A DNA stretch of 24,191 nt from an archaeon (GTDB taxonomy: Archaea; Hydrothermarchaeota; Hydrothermarchaeia; Hydrothermarchaeales; Hydrothermarchaeaceae). Below the pieces are notes generated by a model. That model was not told the origin of the DNA, ran no database searches, and saw only the letters and a list, made by a program, of their open reading frames with translations. The stretch is taken from the NCBI GenBank assembly GCA_018830205.1, contig JAHJSX010000120.1:1-24191 (forward strand), in the 5' to 3' direction. A program made the position numbers and the translations under genes. Positions 15,154 through 22,805 of the stretch are shown one piece after another; the stretch's first letter is position 1; every line of letters begins with the position of its first letter.

Positions 15154-17111
15154 AGCATCACCTCAAAATAGCGTAGTATAAAATTTAAAATGCCTCCGAC
15201 TATGAAGGCCGTCGGGAAAATAAATGCAACCATGCCGGCTGCAGTCTTCCATCCCCTTTCTTTTATTATGATGAACAGGTTCGCGATGCAGGGCATGAAA
15301 AGCGTTATCGTGACCATGCTTACAACAATCTGAGTTGTATCCATTAGGCCCGCGCTTGCGAGGGCAAAAAGGCCTGCTGCGCCGTAGTCTCGCCTCAAAA
15401 ATCCGATTAAAAACGCGCCTGTGGCCTGCGCTGGAAGTCCGAGCACCCCTACAATCAAGGGCGATGCTGCTATCTCTATTCCTCCCAAAATCCCTGTGAT
15501 GTCAAGGGTAAAAAGGACAATCGTTCCCAAAATAAAAAGCGGCACCGCCTCCTTGAGGTACCACTCGACCCTTGTTGCAGTCTTTATGAGGATGTTTGAG
15601 AGCTTTGGCACCCTGATGGGTGGAAGCTCCATAATGAAGTCATAGCTTCCTCCAGGTATTACCTTCGAGGCGAGGAAGCCCACAACGAATAGTGTTGTCA
15701 CAACCGAACCTGCCCATACGGCAAGTGCCGCCCCAGATAGCCCTCCCAGGAGGCCAAGTATGACACCAAGCTGCGCCGAGCACGGCACCCCAAGCGCCAG
15801 AAGGAGTGTTACTATAATCCTCTCCTTTTTGGTTTCAAGGGTTCTTGCGGTAAGTGTTGCCATAGTAACGCATCCAAGCCCGAGTATCATCGGAAGCACT
15901 GCCTTTCCGTTTAGGCCGAGTATTTTAAAAATCCTGTTTACCATGACAGCAAGTCGCGGCAGGTAGCCGGAATCTTCCAATATTCCGAAAGCAATGAAAA
16001 AAGTGCCGACTATCGGCAAAATGATTGCAACAGAATATGTCAAGGCCATTGTTATTATGCCATAATCCCCTATGAGAAAATCTTGGGCCAGCTTGCTTGG
16101 TATCAACCTCTCGATGATGCCAGTAGATGTGGGATTGATGTACTCATTAAATATCACGCCCTCAAAGAAGTCCACAAGCGTCCCGGCGCCAAATACACCT
16201 ACAAACCAGTAAACAAGAAGGAGAACTGCCATGAGAATCGGAATCCCCTTGATGGGGTGTACTGCCAGTCTTCCAAATGACTCTAAAATCGAGCCGGCCT
16301 TCTTTTCTTCCCTGGATTCAGTTTGTTTTACAATTCTATGGACTTCCTCAAGCCTTCTTTTGGTTATTACGTAATTAAGGGGCTGTGAATAACTTGCCTG
16401 GGCCCTGTCGCGTATTTGTTCAATCTTCTTTATGGCCTCCGCGTCAAGCGAGGCTAGCCAGGGCTTTAGACTTTCATCACCTGAAAGAAGCATTAGCGCC
16501 ATGCTCCTTTTCCCTATCCTTGCTTCAGGTATTAGCTCTGCAATTTTTTTTGCCCCCTCTTCTATCTCAGGGGAATACCTGAAAGAAAAATGACTCTTTT
16601 TTGTTTTTGTTGTGCTTTTGACAAGCTTTGAAATCCCTTTCCTGCTCGTCGCAACCGTTTCAACTACGCGAACACCAAGAATATCCCCGAGACGCTTGGA
16701 ATCCACGTACATTCCCCTGCTCCTTGCCTCATCCCCCATGTTGAGGTCAATGAGAAAAGGTAGGCCCATTTCGCAAAGCTGGAGCGTTATCAAAAGCCCG
16801 CGACGGAGGTTTTTAGCGTCAATTACCTGCACAAGCCCGTCAAGGTCTTCATTTAACAGGATGTCGCGCGTGACCCGCTCATCCTCTGACATCGGAATGA
16901 GGTTGTTTACGCCTGGCGTATCGATTATACCGAGCTCCTTGTCAAAATTTGCATGTCCCGTTGTAACCTCGACCGTCGTGCCTGGGTAATTCGATACCAT
17001 GACATACTTGCCAGTTAAAAGGCCGAATATCACGCTTTTCCCAACGTTTGGATTTCCTAAAATTGCAATCTTTTTATCGGTCCTCAGTACCTCTTTTTCA
17101 TGGTTGTGCAT
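15150..17111 (-). CDS. feoB: Ferrous iron transporter FeoB
   Basis: FeoB imports Fe(II) across the cytoplasmic membrane. The 653-residue protein has an N-terminal G domain with GNPNVGKS at 19-26, the switch NYPGTT at 41-46, DTPG at 64-67 and NMGD at 124-127 (the NxxD motif). A helical linker follows to about 280, then a membrane domain with Gate repeats and several transmembrane helices, including the conserved Cys in LALGVPCSAQLG. It is shorter than E. coli FeoB (773 residues), mostly by lacking the cytoplasmic C-terminal tail. ATG 17111 has GTGAGG about 8 bases ahead. It heads an operon with two DtxR-type genes, and twin palindromes lie between its TATA box and start codon, so iron-dependent repression is likely. 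Confidence 0.96.
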   Translation of the reverse strand: MHNHEKEVLRTDKKIAILGNPNVGKSVIFGLLTGKYVMVSNYPGTTVEVTTGHANFDKELGIIDTPGVNNLIPMSEDERVTRDILLNEDLDGLVQVIDAKNLRRGLLITLQLCEMGLPFLIDLNMGDEARSRGMYVDSKRLGDILGVRVVETVATSRKGISKLVKSTTKTKKSHFSFRYSPEIEEGAKKIAELIPEARIGKRSMALMLLSGDESLKPWLASLDAEAIKKIEQIRDRAQASYSQPLNYVITKRRLEEVHRIVKQTESREEKKAGSILESFGRLAVHPIKGIPILMAVLLLVYWFVGVFGAGTLVDFFEGVIFNEYINPTSTGIIERLIPSKLAQDFLIGDYGIITMALTYSVAIILPIVGTFFIAFGILEDSGYLPRLAVMVNRIFKILGLNGKAVLPMILGLGCVTMATLTARTLETKKERIIVTLLLALGVPCSAQLGVILGLLGGLSGAALAVWAGSVVTTLFVVGFLASKVIPGGSYDFIMELPPIRVPKLSNILIKTATRVEWYLKEAVPLFILGTIVLFTLDITGILGGIEIAASPLIVGVLGLPAQATGAFLIGFLRRDYGAAGLFALASAGLMDTTQIVVSMVTITLFMPCIANLFIIIKERGWKTAAGMVAFIFPTAFIVGGILNFILRYFEVML

Positions 17112-17129
17112 CAGGATTCCTCACATAAC

Positions 17130-17143
17130 TTAGGCTGACCTAA
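17130..17143 (-). promoter_or_regulatory. Iron-box-like palindrome 1 (proximal to feoB)
   Basis: The plus strand reads TTAGGCTGACCTAA, an imperfect palindrome whose arms TTAGG/CCTAA match the half-sites of the bacterial DtxR/IdeR iron box. It abuts a second copy and lies 19 bases before the feoB start codon, downstream of the TATA box. A bound repressor would cover the start site. Confidence 0.75.
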
Positions 17144-17157
17144 TTAGGCCGGCCTAA
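17144..17157 (-). promoter_or_regulatory. Iron-box-like palindrome 2 (distal, perfect)
   Basis: TTAGGCCGGCCTAA is a perfect 14-base palindrome directly adjoining palindrome 1 and the TATA box. The two sites share the same arms, suggesting two dimers of a DtxR-type repressor. Confidence 0.78.
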
Positions 17158-17168
17158 CTATATAAAAA
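17158..17168 (-). promoter_or_regulatory. TATA box of the feoB operon
   Basis: The minus strand reads TTTTTATATAG, a good archaeal TATA element. Its expected start site, about 26 bases downstream, falls inside the twin palindromes. Confidence 0.7.
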
Positions 17169-17191
17169 CTTATTGTAGATGCCGAAAAAGA

Positions 17192-17848
17192 TTAAATAGC
17201 CTTCGAGAGCTCGCCAACAATTCTTTCAAAAAGAAGTTTTCCCTTTTCTTTTGTGGCTTTTGTCGGATGTCCAAAGACGCCGCTTTTTGTTGGCACGAGC
17301 TGGTCATCTTTTAGTTCCACTTCCTCGTCCACAGCTTCCTCCATTTTCACTTTTTCAGAGCACAGGTAAAGCATGAGGGACGTCTCTGCCTCGCATGCAT
17401 GAAACGGTTTGGTCTCAAGTATGTCCGAAACGTCAATGTTTGAAAAATCTAAAAACTCTGTGCGGGTGCCGCTCTCGCCTGCCCCCTGCTTTATTGCATC
17501 AACATGCGCGTTGCTGTAGTGGCCCGAAGTTATATACACTTTTTTAAATCCGCTGTTCTTCATGGCCATTAATATGTCTCTTGTGTATGCCTTCAGTGTT
17601 TCTGGCTCTACCATTGTGGTGCCGGCGTAGGCCTTCGTAGTATTTGAAACACCATACCAGACGACTGGCGCTGCAAGAATCCCTGTTGCATCACTTACGC
17701 CCTCGCAAATGGCCTGTACAATGTCTCCGTCTGTTGAGAGGGGTAGGTGGTATCCATGCTCCTCAACACTGCCAAAAGGCAAAAGAATGTCAGACCTTTT
17801 TCCAAGATACTCCCCCACCTCATTCCAAGAGAGGTCATTAAGGTTCAT
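17192..17848 (-). CDS. Creatininase-family amidohydrolase, possible ArfB
   Basis: This 218-residue protein belongs to the creatininase family of metal-dependent amidohydrolases. The metal-binding pattern is present: E30 and H31 in VEEHGYHLPL, D40 in LSTDGD, H110 in TSGHYSNAH and E153 in HACEAETS, where most members have Gly at the third position (HAGE). One archaeal member is ArfB, the formamide hydrolase that acts after GTP cyclohydrolase III in F420 and riboflavin synthesis; its length is similar and cofC in this window shows the pathway is present, so ArfB is the leading but unproven identity. Its ATG lies 1 base after the stop of the eL33 gene, so it is probably translated from the same transcript. 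Confidence 0.82.
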   Translation of the reverse strand: MNLNDLSWNEVGEYLGKRSDILLPFGSVEEHGYHLPLSTDGDIVQAICEGVSDATGILAAPVVWYGVSNTTKAYAGTTMVEPETLKAYTRDILMAMKNSGFKKVYITSGHYSNAHVDAIKQGAGESGTRTEFLDFSNIDVSDILETKPFHACEAETSLMLYLCSEKVKMEEAVDEEVELKDDQLVPTKSGVFGHPTKATKEKGKLLFERIVGELSKAI

Positions 17849-17849
17849 T

Positions 17850-18389
17850 TTACTTTGCGGCCTTTTTAGCTGGCTTCTTCTTTGGGGCCGCTTTCTTTTT
17901 TGCTGGTGCTTTTTTAGCTGCAGGTTTTGCCGGCGTTTTCTTTGGGGCTGATTTTTTGGCAGGTGTTTTCTTGGCCGCTGGCTTTTTTGCCGGGGCCTTC
18001 TTGGGTGCTGCTTTCTTCTTCACTGGTGCCTTTTTAGCGGGCGCTTTTTTGGCCGGTGCCTCCTTCTTGGGTGCTGGTTTTTTCTTTGCGGGTGCTTTTG
18101 GCTTCCCTACTTTCTTTGCTGGCTTTTTAGCCTTTGGCGGCGCCGGTGCTATGAATTCAAGCGAGTCCCCAACAGCATTCCCAGGAATGCCTTTTCTGAA
18201 TCTGGCCATGAGTGAATGCTTGCCATGAGTGCGTACGATTTTTCCCTGTATTACCTTGCCAGAAGCAGTCTTCCAGAAGACTTTCTTGCCTACCATGCCC
18301 GCTGGGTTTTTGTCGTCTGTATCTAGAATGCAGCTCCTATTGTCCTGGGTTCTCCTTGACCCTTTGAATCCGATGATTTTGGCTTTCAT
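17850..18389 (-). CDS. rpl35ae: Ribosomal protein eL33 (L35Ae) with Lys/Ala/Pro-rich tail
   Basis: Residues 1-82 are a complete eL33 core: MKAKIIGFKGSRRTQDNR, then VGKKVFWKTASGKVIQGKIV and ARFRKGIPGNAVGD, matching archaeal L35Ae, which is normally about 85-90 residues. From about 83 to 179 there follows a tail made almost only of K, A and P in short units such as APAKK, TPAKK and AAPKK. Such tails resemble the C-terminal domain of histone H1 and mycobacterial HupB. The tail is in frame with no stop and keeps the normal codon pattern, so it is coding. ATG 18389 has GGAGAT as SD, and a TATA-like TTTATTA lies about 45 bases upstream. Downstream and probably co-transcribed is the creatininase-family gene. 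Confidence 0.92.
   Translation of the reverse strand: MKAKIIGFKGSRRTQDNRSCILDTDDKNPAGMVGKKVFWKTASGKVIQGKIVRTHGKHSLMARFRKGIPGNAVGDSLEFIAPAPPKAKKPAKKVGKPKAPAKKKPAPKKEAPAKKAPAKKAPVKKKAAPKKAPAKKPAAKKTPAKKSAPKKTPAKPAAKKAPAKKKAAPKKKPAKKAAK
17853..18143 (-). repeat. Low-complexity repeat encoding the eL33 tail
   Basis: Short degenerate units coding for A-P-A-K-K and variants are repeated about fifteen or more times. The DNA is biased to AAG/AAA and GCN/CCN codons and creates a long Gly/Phe-rich open frame on the other strand that is an artefact. Confidence 0.8.
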
Positions 18390-18429
18390 GATTTATCTCC
18401 TGCGTCCCTTTAGCTACTCTTGAAGCACT

Positions 18430-18437
18430 AATAAACT
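18430..18437 (-). promoter_or_regulatory. TATA-like box of the eL33 gene
   Basis: The minus strand reads GTTTATTA about 45 bases before the ATG, which predicts a leader of about 20 bases carrying the GGAGAT SD. Confidence 0.45.
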
Positions 18438-18473
18438 TTTCGCATGTTGCATGTCAATAGTTGTTGGAATTTT

Positions 18474-18641
18474 CTATTTTTCTAATTCTTTTACTATTTT
18501 GATTAGTTGTAAAATAATGTCAGACTGTTCGTTCAGCTTTTTCCTTAAAAATGTGGTCTCCGATTTAAGATGACTCATCTCTTTTTCAACGGTTTCAGTC
18601 TTCTTAAGAAGAAGGTTATAATCTTTATCGTCTTTCACCAC
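18474..18641 (-). CDS. Small coiled-coil protein of unknown function
   Basis: I do not recognise this protein. From the GTG at 18639-18641 it has 55 residues, starting VVKDDKDYNLLLKKTETVEK and continuing as one amphipathic helix with Leu/Ile heptad spacing to LIKIVKELEK, so it is likely an oligomerising coiled coil. The frame can be extended to a TTG at 18701 (75 residues). I prefer the GTG because GTGAGAG lies 7 bases upstream and a TATA-like TTTATATT at about 18677-18684 lies inside the longer form. It follows the glutaredoxin gene in the same direction after about 110 bases and precedes the eL33 gene. There are no Cys residues in the short form. It is probably real given the well-formed helix, but short. 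Confidence 0.5.
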   Translation of the reverse strand: MVKDDKDYNLLLKKTETVEKEMSHLKSETTFLRKKLNEQSDIILQLIKIVKELEK

Positions 18642-18757
18642 TGTTATTCTCTCACAGTTAATAATAGTTATATCTCCCAATATAAACAGTTCTAGCGTCA
18701 ATCATTAATATAATTCTTTCAGTTTAAAAGCAAGAGGAGTCTAAGCAGCGCATAAAT

Positions 18758-18994
18758 TTACTTGATTTTTAATATCTTCTTTACCGCTTCCAGATTATAT
18801 CCTGCAATTATGGTGCCGTCTATATCAAGAACAGGGGTGCTGAGCTGGCCCGACTTCTCAAGCATCTCATGTGCAGCTTCGTGGTCTTCTGCAACGTTGA
18901 TGTCTTCATACTCAATGCCCTCTTCTTTGAAAAACTCCTTGTACTTTTTGCAATAAATACACTGAGGGGTTGAATAAATCTTTATTTTTGCCAT
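18758..18994 (-). CDS. Glutaredoxin-like thiol-disulfide protein
   Basis: This 78-residue thioredoxin-fold protein begins MAKIKIYSTPQCIYCKKYKE, with the redox motif C12-I-Y-C15, and has the cis-Pro segment STPVLDIDG at about 52-60. Length and motif match NrdH/glutaredoxin-like proteins that are reduced by a thioredoxin reductase rather than by glutathione. It lies 18 bases downstream of the thioredoxin-reductase-like gene on the same strand, so the two probably form an electron-transfer pair. The final substrate is unknown; ribonucleotide reductase or peroxide-removing enzymes are the usual clients. Confidence 0.9.
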   Translation of the reverse strand: MAKIKIYSTPQCIYCKKYKEFFKEEGIEYEDINVAEDHEAAHEMLEKSGQLSTPVLDIDGTIIAGYNLEAVKKILKIK

Positions 18995-19012
18995 CTTTTG
19001 TCACTCCATGGT

Positions 19013-19960
19013 TTACGGTTTTTCTTCTCCCCTTGGACATACGTATTCCGGGTCGTTAACGTATGCGTAGGCCCAGTACGAAGCAGTGACCGCCTCACCT
19101 GCGCCCGTTATCGCCTGCTTGAATTTTGTGTCTGTTACGTCGCCACATGCAAAGACCCCTTTAATGTTTGTTGATGCGGTCCTGTCGATGATTATCTCTT
19201 TCTTTTTGTTGAGTTTGACGCCGATGCCCTCTGCCAGCTCAGAAAGTGGGATAATCCCTATCGCAACAAAAGCGGCGTGCACCTTGAATTCCTTTGTTCT
19301 TTTGTTTTTACCTTCGATTACAAGTGTGTCTAAAAGCAGGTCTCCTTTCATCTCGACGATGTTGGTGTTTGTGTGTACTGTGATTTTTTTGTTTTTCGTG
19401 AGCCGTTCGTTGTTAATTTTCTCCCCCAACAACTTCTCTCCCCGTACTAACATGTGCACCTCGCTTGCAAACTCCGAGAGAAAAAGCGCCTCTTTTGCTG
19501 CCGAGTCCGAGCCCCCTATCACGGCCACCTTCTTCCCCCTGTAAATCGGGCCGTCGCAAAGGGCGCAATAGTGCACTCCTTTGTTTTCAAACTTATCTGC
19601 GTTTTTTGCAGGGTGTTTCTTGTGTTTTGCGCCGGTTGCAAATATAACAGTCTTGCTTTCGAATGTTTTACTCCCTGATGAGACCGTGAAGCAGCCTTTT
19701 TTCCCTCCTATCTTTACTTTTTTAATGAGCGAAGTTTCTATGTCGATGTCGTATTCCTTTGCATGTTCAACGACGCTCATTGCAAGCTCTTCCCCTGAAA
19801 TTTTCTTTATGCCCGGCCAGTTCTCAACGATGTTGGTCGTTGTTATAACGCCTCCAATAAGCCCTGCTTCGACTATAAGGGTTTTAAGGCCAAGCCTGCC
19901 GGCGTACATTGCGGCAGTGAACCCGCTAATCCCGCCCCCAATTATTATTACATCGTGCAT
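19013..19960 (-). CDS. trxB: Thioredoxin-reductase-like flavoprotein with altered NADPH motif
   Basis: This 315-residue protein has the low-molecular-weight thioredoxin reductase layout: the FAD motif GGGISG at 8-13, redox-active C132-A-L-C135 in the second domain, the second dinucleotide fold GGSDSA at 149-154 and the C-terminal FAD motif FACGDVTD. The usual NADPH-phosphate motif HRRxxxR after the second fold is replaced by VRGEKLLGEK (about 172-181), with only one Arg. The electron donor is therefore uncertain: an F420-dependent form is known in methanogens, and forms not using NADPH exist in other archaea. ATG 19960 has GGAGAGG as SD. The glutaredoxin-like gene downstream is the likely partner. 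Confidence 0.9.
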   Translation of the reverse strand: MHDVIIIGGGISGFTAAMYAGRLGLKTLIVEAGLIGGVITTTNIVENWPGIKKISGEELAMSVVEHAKEYDIDIETSLIKKVKIGGKKGCFTVSSGSKTFESKTVIFATGAKHKKHPAKNADKFENKGVHYCALCDGPIYRGKKVAVIGGSDSAAKEALFLSEFASEVHMLVRGEKLLGEKINNERLTKNKKITVHTNTNIVEMKGDLLLDTLVIEGKNKRTKEFKVHAAFVAIGIIPLSELAEGIGVKLNKKKEIIIDRTASTNIKGVFACGDVTDTKFKQAITGAGEAVTASYWAYAYVNDPEYVCPRGEEKP

Positions 19961-20032
19961 TTAACCTCTCCTTGTTTCTTGTTGGCCATCCAATGACTTA
20001 AATTTTTTTCTAATCGCCAGTGAAATGAGGGG

Positions 20033-20043
20033 ATAAATATAAG
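20033..20043 (+). promoter_or_regulatory. TATA box of the kinase/isomerase operon
   Basis: ATAAATATAAG lies about 75 bases before the ROK ATG and predicts a leader of about 45-50 bases. The SD AGAGGA at 20101-20106 is 7 bases before the start codon. Confidence 0.5.
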
Positions 20044-20113
20044 TTTAGATTTCAAAAAACATAACTCTGATAAGGACTGACAGGCAAAGGAACTACATGA
20101 AGAGGAAAAAAAG

Positions 20114-21088
20114 ATGAAACAAAGCACTGCAAAGCCCTTGACGATAGGAGTGGACCTTGGCGGGACCAAGGTTAGCATGGCCCTGGTTGATGCTAACGGT
20201 CAAATTTTATCTGATAACCGCTACCAAACAAATCCTGATAAAGGCTCCGAGGCTATCGTCGCTGACCTTATAGACGCGGTGAATAAATTTCAGGAGCAAT
20301 CCGGGCAGGGAGCTGCAGCTTTAGGAATTGGTGTTGCAGGGCAAATTGACCTGGCAGGTATTGTGAAATCCTCACCCAACCTCCCATTTCATGACGAACC
20401 GCTGCAGGTGAGGCTTGAAGAAGAACTTGGGGTGCCGGTGCTGGTTACGAACGATGTCAACGCTGTAACATATGGTGAGTGGCGTTATGGTGCGGGAAAG
20501 GGTATGGATGATATAGTCGTTGTTTTCGTGGGGACAGGGATAGGTGGCGGAGTGATAAGCGCAGGACGGTTAATTGAAGGGTGTAACAACACTGCTGGAG
20601 AATTGGGTCATGTCACGATAGTATTTGAAGGCCGAAAATGCCGATGCCCGAACGTTGGATGTCTGGAGGCCTATGCAGGCGGATGGGCAATAGCCGAGAG
20701 GGCAAAAGAAGCGGTTTCAAAAAGTCCAAGCGAAGGTGAAAGGTTGATTTCTTTTTCTGGGGGGATTGAAAAAATAACTGCGGCTACCGTATGTCGTGCT
20801 TATGAGGCGCAAGACCCGCTTTCCAGGAGACTTGTAGAAGAAACAGGCCAATACCTTGCTGCAGGAATGGTGGGAATCGTAAACGCCTTTAATCCATGCC
20901 TCCTGATTCTCGGCGGGGGTGTTGTTGAAGGCATTCCAGAACTTGTGCAAATTGTTGAAGGTGTTGTACAAAAGCATGCTCTAAAGCCCGCCGTAGAAAA
21001 CTTAAAGATAGTAAAAGCCGGTCTCGGTGCAAAAGCAGGGGTCATCGGCGCAGCGGCCTTGGCCCGAGATAAAATTGCAAAAGGATAG
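20114..21088 (+). CDS. ROK-family sugar kinase, probable glucokinase
   Basis: This 324-residue kinase has the ATP-binding DLGGTK at 14-19, the sugar-site NDVNA with likely catalytic base D114, the second phosphate motif GTGIGGG at 140-146 and the ROK zinc site with H166 (ELGHVT) and C176, C178 and C183. The zinc motif reads CRCPNVGCLE, where the ROK consensus has Gly after the second Cys. There is no DNA-binding domain, so it is an enzyme rather than a repressor. The stop lies 7 bases before the phosphoglucose isomerase ATG, so the pair probably converts glucose to glucose-6-phosphate and then fructose-6-phosphate. Other hexoses, or N-acetyl sugars, cannot be excluded. Confidence 0.9.
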   Translation: MKQSTAKPLTIGVDLGGTKVSMALVDANGQILSDNRYQTNPDKGSEAIVADLIDAVNKFQEQSGQGAAALGIGVAGQIDLAGIVKSSPNLPFHDEPLQVRLEEELGVPVLVTNDVNAVTYGEWRYGAGKGMDDIVVVFVGTGIGGGVISAGRLIEGCNNTAGELGHVTIVFEGRKCRCPNVGCLEAYAGGWAIAERAKEAVSKSPSEGERLISFSGGIEKITAATVCRAYEAQDPLSRRLVEETGQYLAAGMVGIVNAFNPCLLILGGGVVEGIPELVQIVEGVVQKHALKPAVENLKIVKAGLGAKAGVIGAAALARDKIAKG

Positions 21089-21095
21089 GGAGAAC

Positions 21096-22751
21096 ATGTC
21101 AAAAGACTGCCCGCACCAGATTCTCAAAATAGGAGACTTTCAAAATTTTGTAGACGCGCGGTTGAAATCCTGGGAGGAAATGGGATTTAATCGAAGGCTA
21201 TGGGAAAAGGACCCAACTCTCTGGTTTAGCGGGCCGGTGCTTGGTGTCGCTGACCGTTTGGGGTGGCTTGCTCTTCCTGAGAGCATGCAAGAGCAGATTG
21301 AAACTATTGTCTCATTTGCAAATGAAGTGAAAAACGAGGGGGTGCAACACATCGTCCTCCTTGGGATGGGTGGTTCAAGTCTGGCTGCCGGGGTTTTTCA
21401 GAGCATTTTTGGCAGCGGCCCGGGGTATCCAGAGCTCATAGTTCTCGACAGCACACATCCTGATGCAGTTCGCGCGGTTGAAACAAAAATAGACCTGCGC
21501 CGCTCCCTCTTTATAGTTGCAAGCAAGTCTGGAACCACCCCTGAGCCGCTTGCCTTTTTTAAATATTTCTGGAAAAAAATGGAGGAAACGGTTGATGTGC
21601 CGGGGCGTCACTTTATTGCTATTACCGACCCTGGCACCTCGCTTGTGCAGCTTGCAGAAGAGAAGGGCTTTCGCCAGATATTTCTGGCGCCGCCGGATTT
21701 GGGGGGTAGGTACTCGGCCTTAACGGTCTTCGGGCTTGTGCCTGCAGCACTTATAGGTGTAGATATTCACAGGCTCCTTGGTCGGGCGCATGATGCTGCA
21801 AAAGGTGGTGGTGCTTCAGAGCAAGAAGTGCCGGGGCTTGCGCTTGGCGCGGCGCTTGGGGAACTTGCTATAAGGGGCAAAAATAAAGTGACCTTCATGG
21901 CTCCACCCTCGCTCAAAAGATTTCAGGAGTGGCTGGAGCAGCTTATCGCAGAGAGTACCGGAAAAGATGGCAAAGGTATAGTGCCCGTTGTAAATGAGCC
22001 GCTTGCAGGTCCAGATGCCTATGGCAAAGACAGATTTTTTGTTTATTTTAATGTTGCAGATGAAAGGAGTGAGAAAATAAAAAATAGGGTTATGGAGCTG
22101 GAGGCCGCGGGCCATCCGGTAGTGCATATCAATCTAAACGACAAATATGACATTGGCTTTGAGATTTTTAAATGGGAGATAGCAACGGCATCAGCAGGGT
22201 CGATTCTTGGCATTCATCCCTTCAACCAGCCGGACGTCGAATCGTCGAAAGAGCTTGCACGAAGAGCCATGACAGGTGAGGTAAGGACAGAAATAACAGA
22301 GGCCGTATCAGTAAAGGACCCAGATGAGTTGGCCAATGCCCTGAACGATTGGCTGGAACTGGCTAAAGAAGGCGGCTACATAGTTATTCAATCTTATTTG
22401 CAGCCAACTGAAGAAACAACGAAACTGCTCCAGAAAATCCGTAAAGAACTCTTGAATCGCATGGGACTGGCAACGACTGTTGGTTACGGGCCGCGTTTTT
22501 TGCATTCAACGGGCCAGCTTCATAAAGGCGGCCCGGTAAGCGGCCTCTTCTTGCAAATCATAGACACCCCGGCGGAAGATTTACCTGTTCCGGGAGCTGA
22601 CTACACGTTTGGTGAAATAATTGGCGCACAGGCAATCGGAGACTACCTTGCCCTCAAAAAACGCGGGAGAAGTGTGCTCAGGGTTGACTTGAAAAAAGAT
22701 GTCGCCCGCGGGCTTTCCGAGGCGTCCCGGTTATTAAGTGCAAAACAATAA
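21096..22751 (+). CDS. pgi: Phosphoglucose isomerase, PGI superfamily, as in Tal-Pgi fusions
   Basis: PGI interconverts glucose-6-phosphate and fructose-6-phosphate. The 551-residue protein has the SIS-fold signatures GMGGSS at 90-95 and SKSGTT at 143-148, the PGI signature LGGRYSALTVFG at 202-213, the FNQPDVESSK block of the second signature and the end motif PRFLHSTGQLHKGG. The N-terminal part (LKSWEEMGFNRRLWEKDPTL) and overall pattern resemble the isomerase half of bacterial transaldolase-PGI fusions, but there is no transaldolase half. Many archaea use an unrelated cupin-type PGI, so transfer from bacteria is possible but not shown. The start is ATG 21096 with GGGAG as SD; the upstream extension in this frame only shadows the ROK gene. 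Confidence 0.93.
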   Translation: MSKDCPHQILKIGDFQNFVDARLKSWEEMGFNRRLWEKDPTLWFSGPVLGVADRLGWLALPESMQEQIETIVSFANEVKNEGVQHIVLLGMGGSSLAAGVFQSIFGSGPGYPELIVLDSTHPDAVRAVETKIDLRRSLFIVASKSGTTPEPLAFFKYFWKKMEETVDVPGRHFIAITDPGTSLVQLAEEKGFRQIFLAPPDLGGRYSALTVFGLVPAALIGVDIHRLLGRAHDAAKGGGASEQEVPGLALGAALGELAIRGKNKVTFMAPPSLKRFQEWLEQLIAESTGKDGKGIVPVVNEPLAGPDAYGKDRFFVYFNVADERSEKIKNRVMELEAAGHPVVHINLNDKYDIGFEIFKWEIATASAGSILGIHPFNQPDVESSKELARRAMTGEVRTEITEAVSVKDPDELANALNDWLELAKEGGYIVIQSYLQPTEETTKLLQKIRKELLNRMGLATTVGYGPRFLHSTGQLHKGGPVSGLFLQIIDTPAEDLPVPGADYTFGEIIGAQAIGDYLALKKRGRSVLRVDLKKDVARGLSEASRLLSAKQ

Positions 22752-22760
22752 ACAGCGAGA

Positions 22761-22778
22761 ATATAAATATAATAAAAG
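22761..22778 (+). promoter_or_regulatory. TATA region of the CBS-protein gene
   Basis: ATATAAATATAATAAAAG gives several overlapping TATA registers 28-45 bases before ATG 22806, with the SD AGAGGG at 22792-22797. The CBS gene is therefore likely transcribed on its own. Confidence 0.5.
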
Positions 22779-22805
22779 ACACATGAACATTAGAGGGAAA
22801 GCGAT

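Noticed and set aside
17853..18143. Possible CRISPR or minisatellite array
   Set aside because: The repeats are short, irregular and in frame with a protein tail, with no unique spacers.
17956..18228. Gly/Ala/Phe-rich 90-residue frame on the plus strand
   Set aside because: It is the antisense image of the Lys/Ala/Pro repeats in the eL33 tail and has no independent signals.
21027..21095. 23-codon N-terminal extension of PGI
   Set aside because: It overlaps the end of the ROK gene in another frame; ATG 21096 has a proper SD and gives a normal start.
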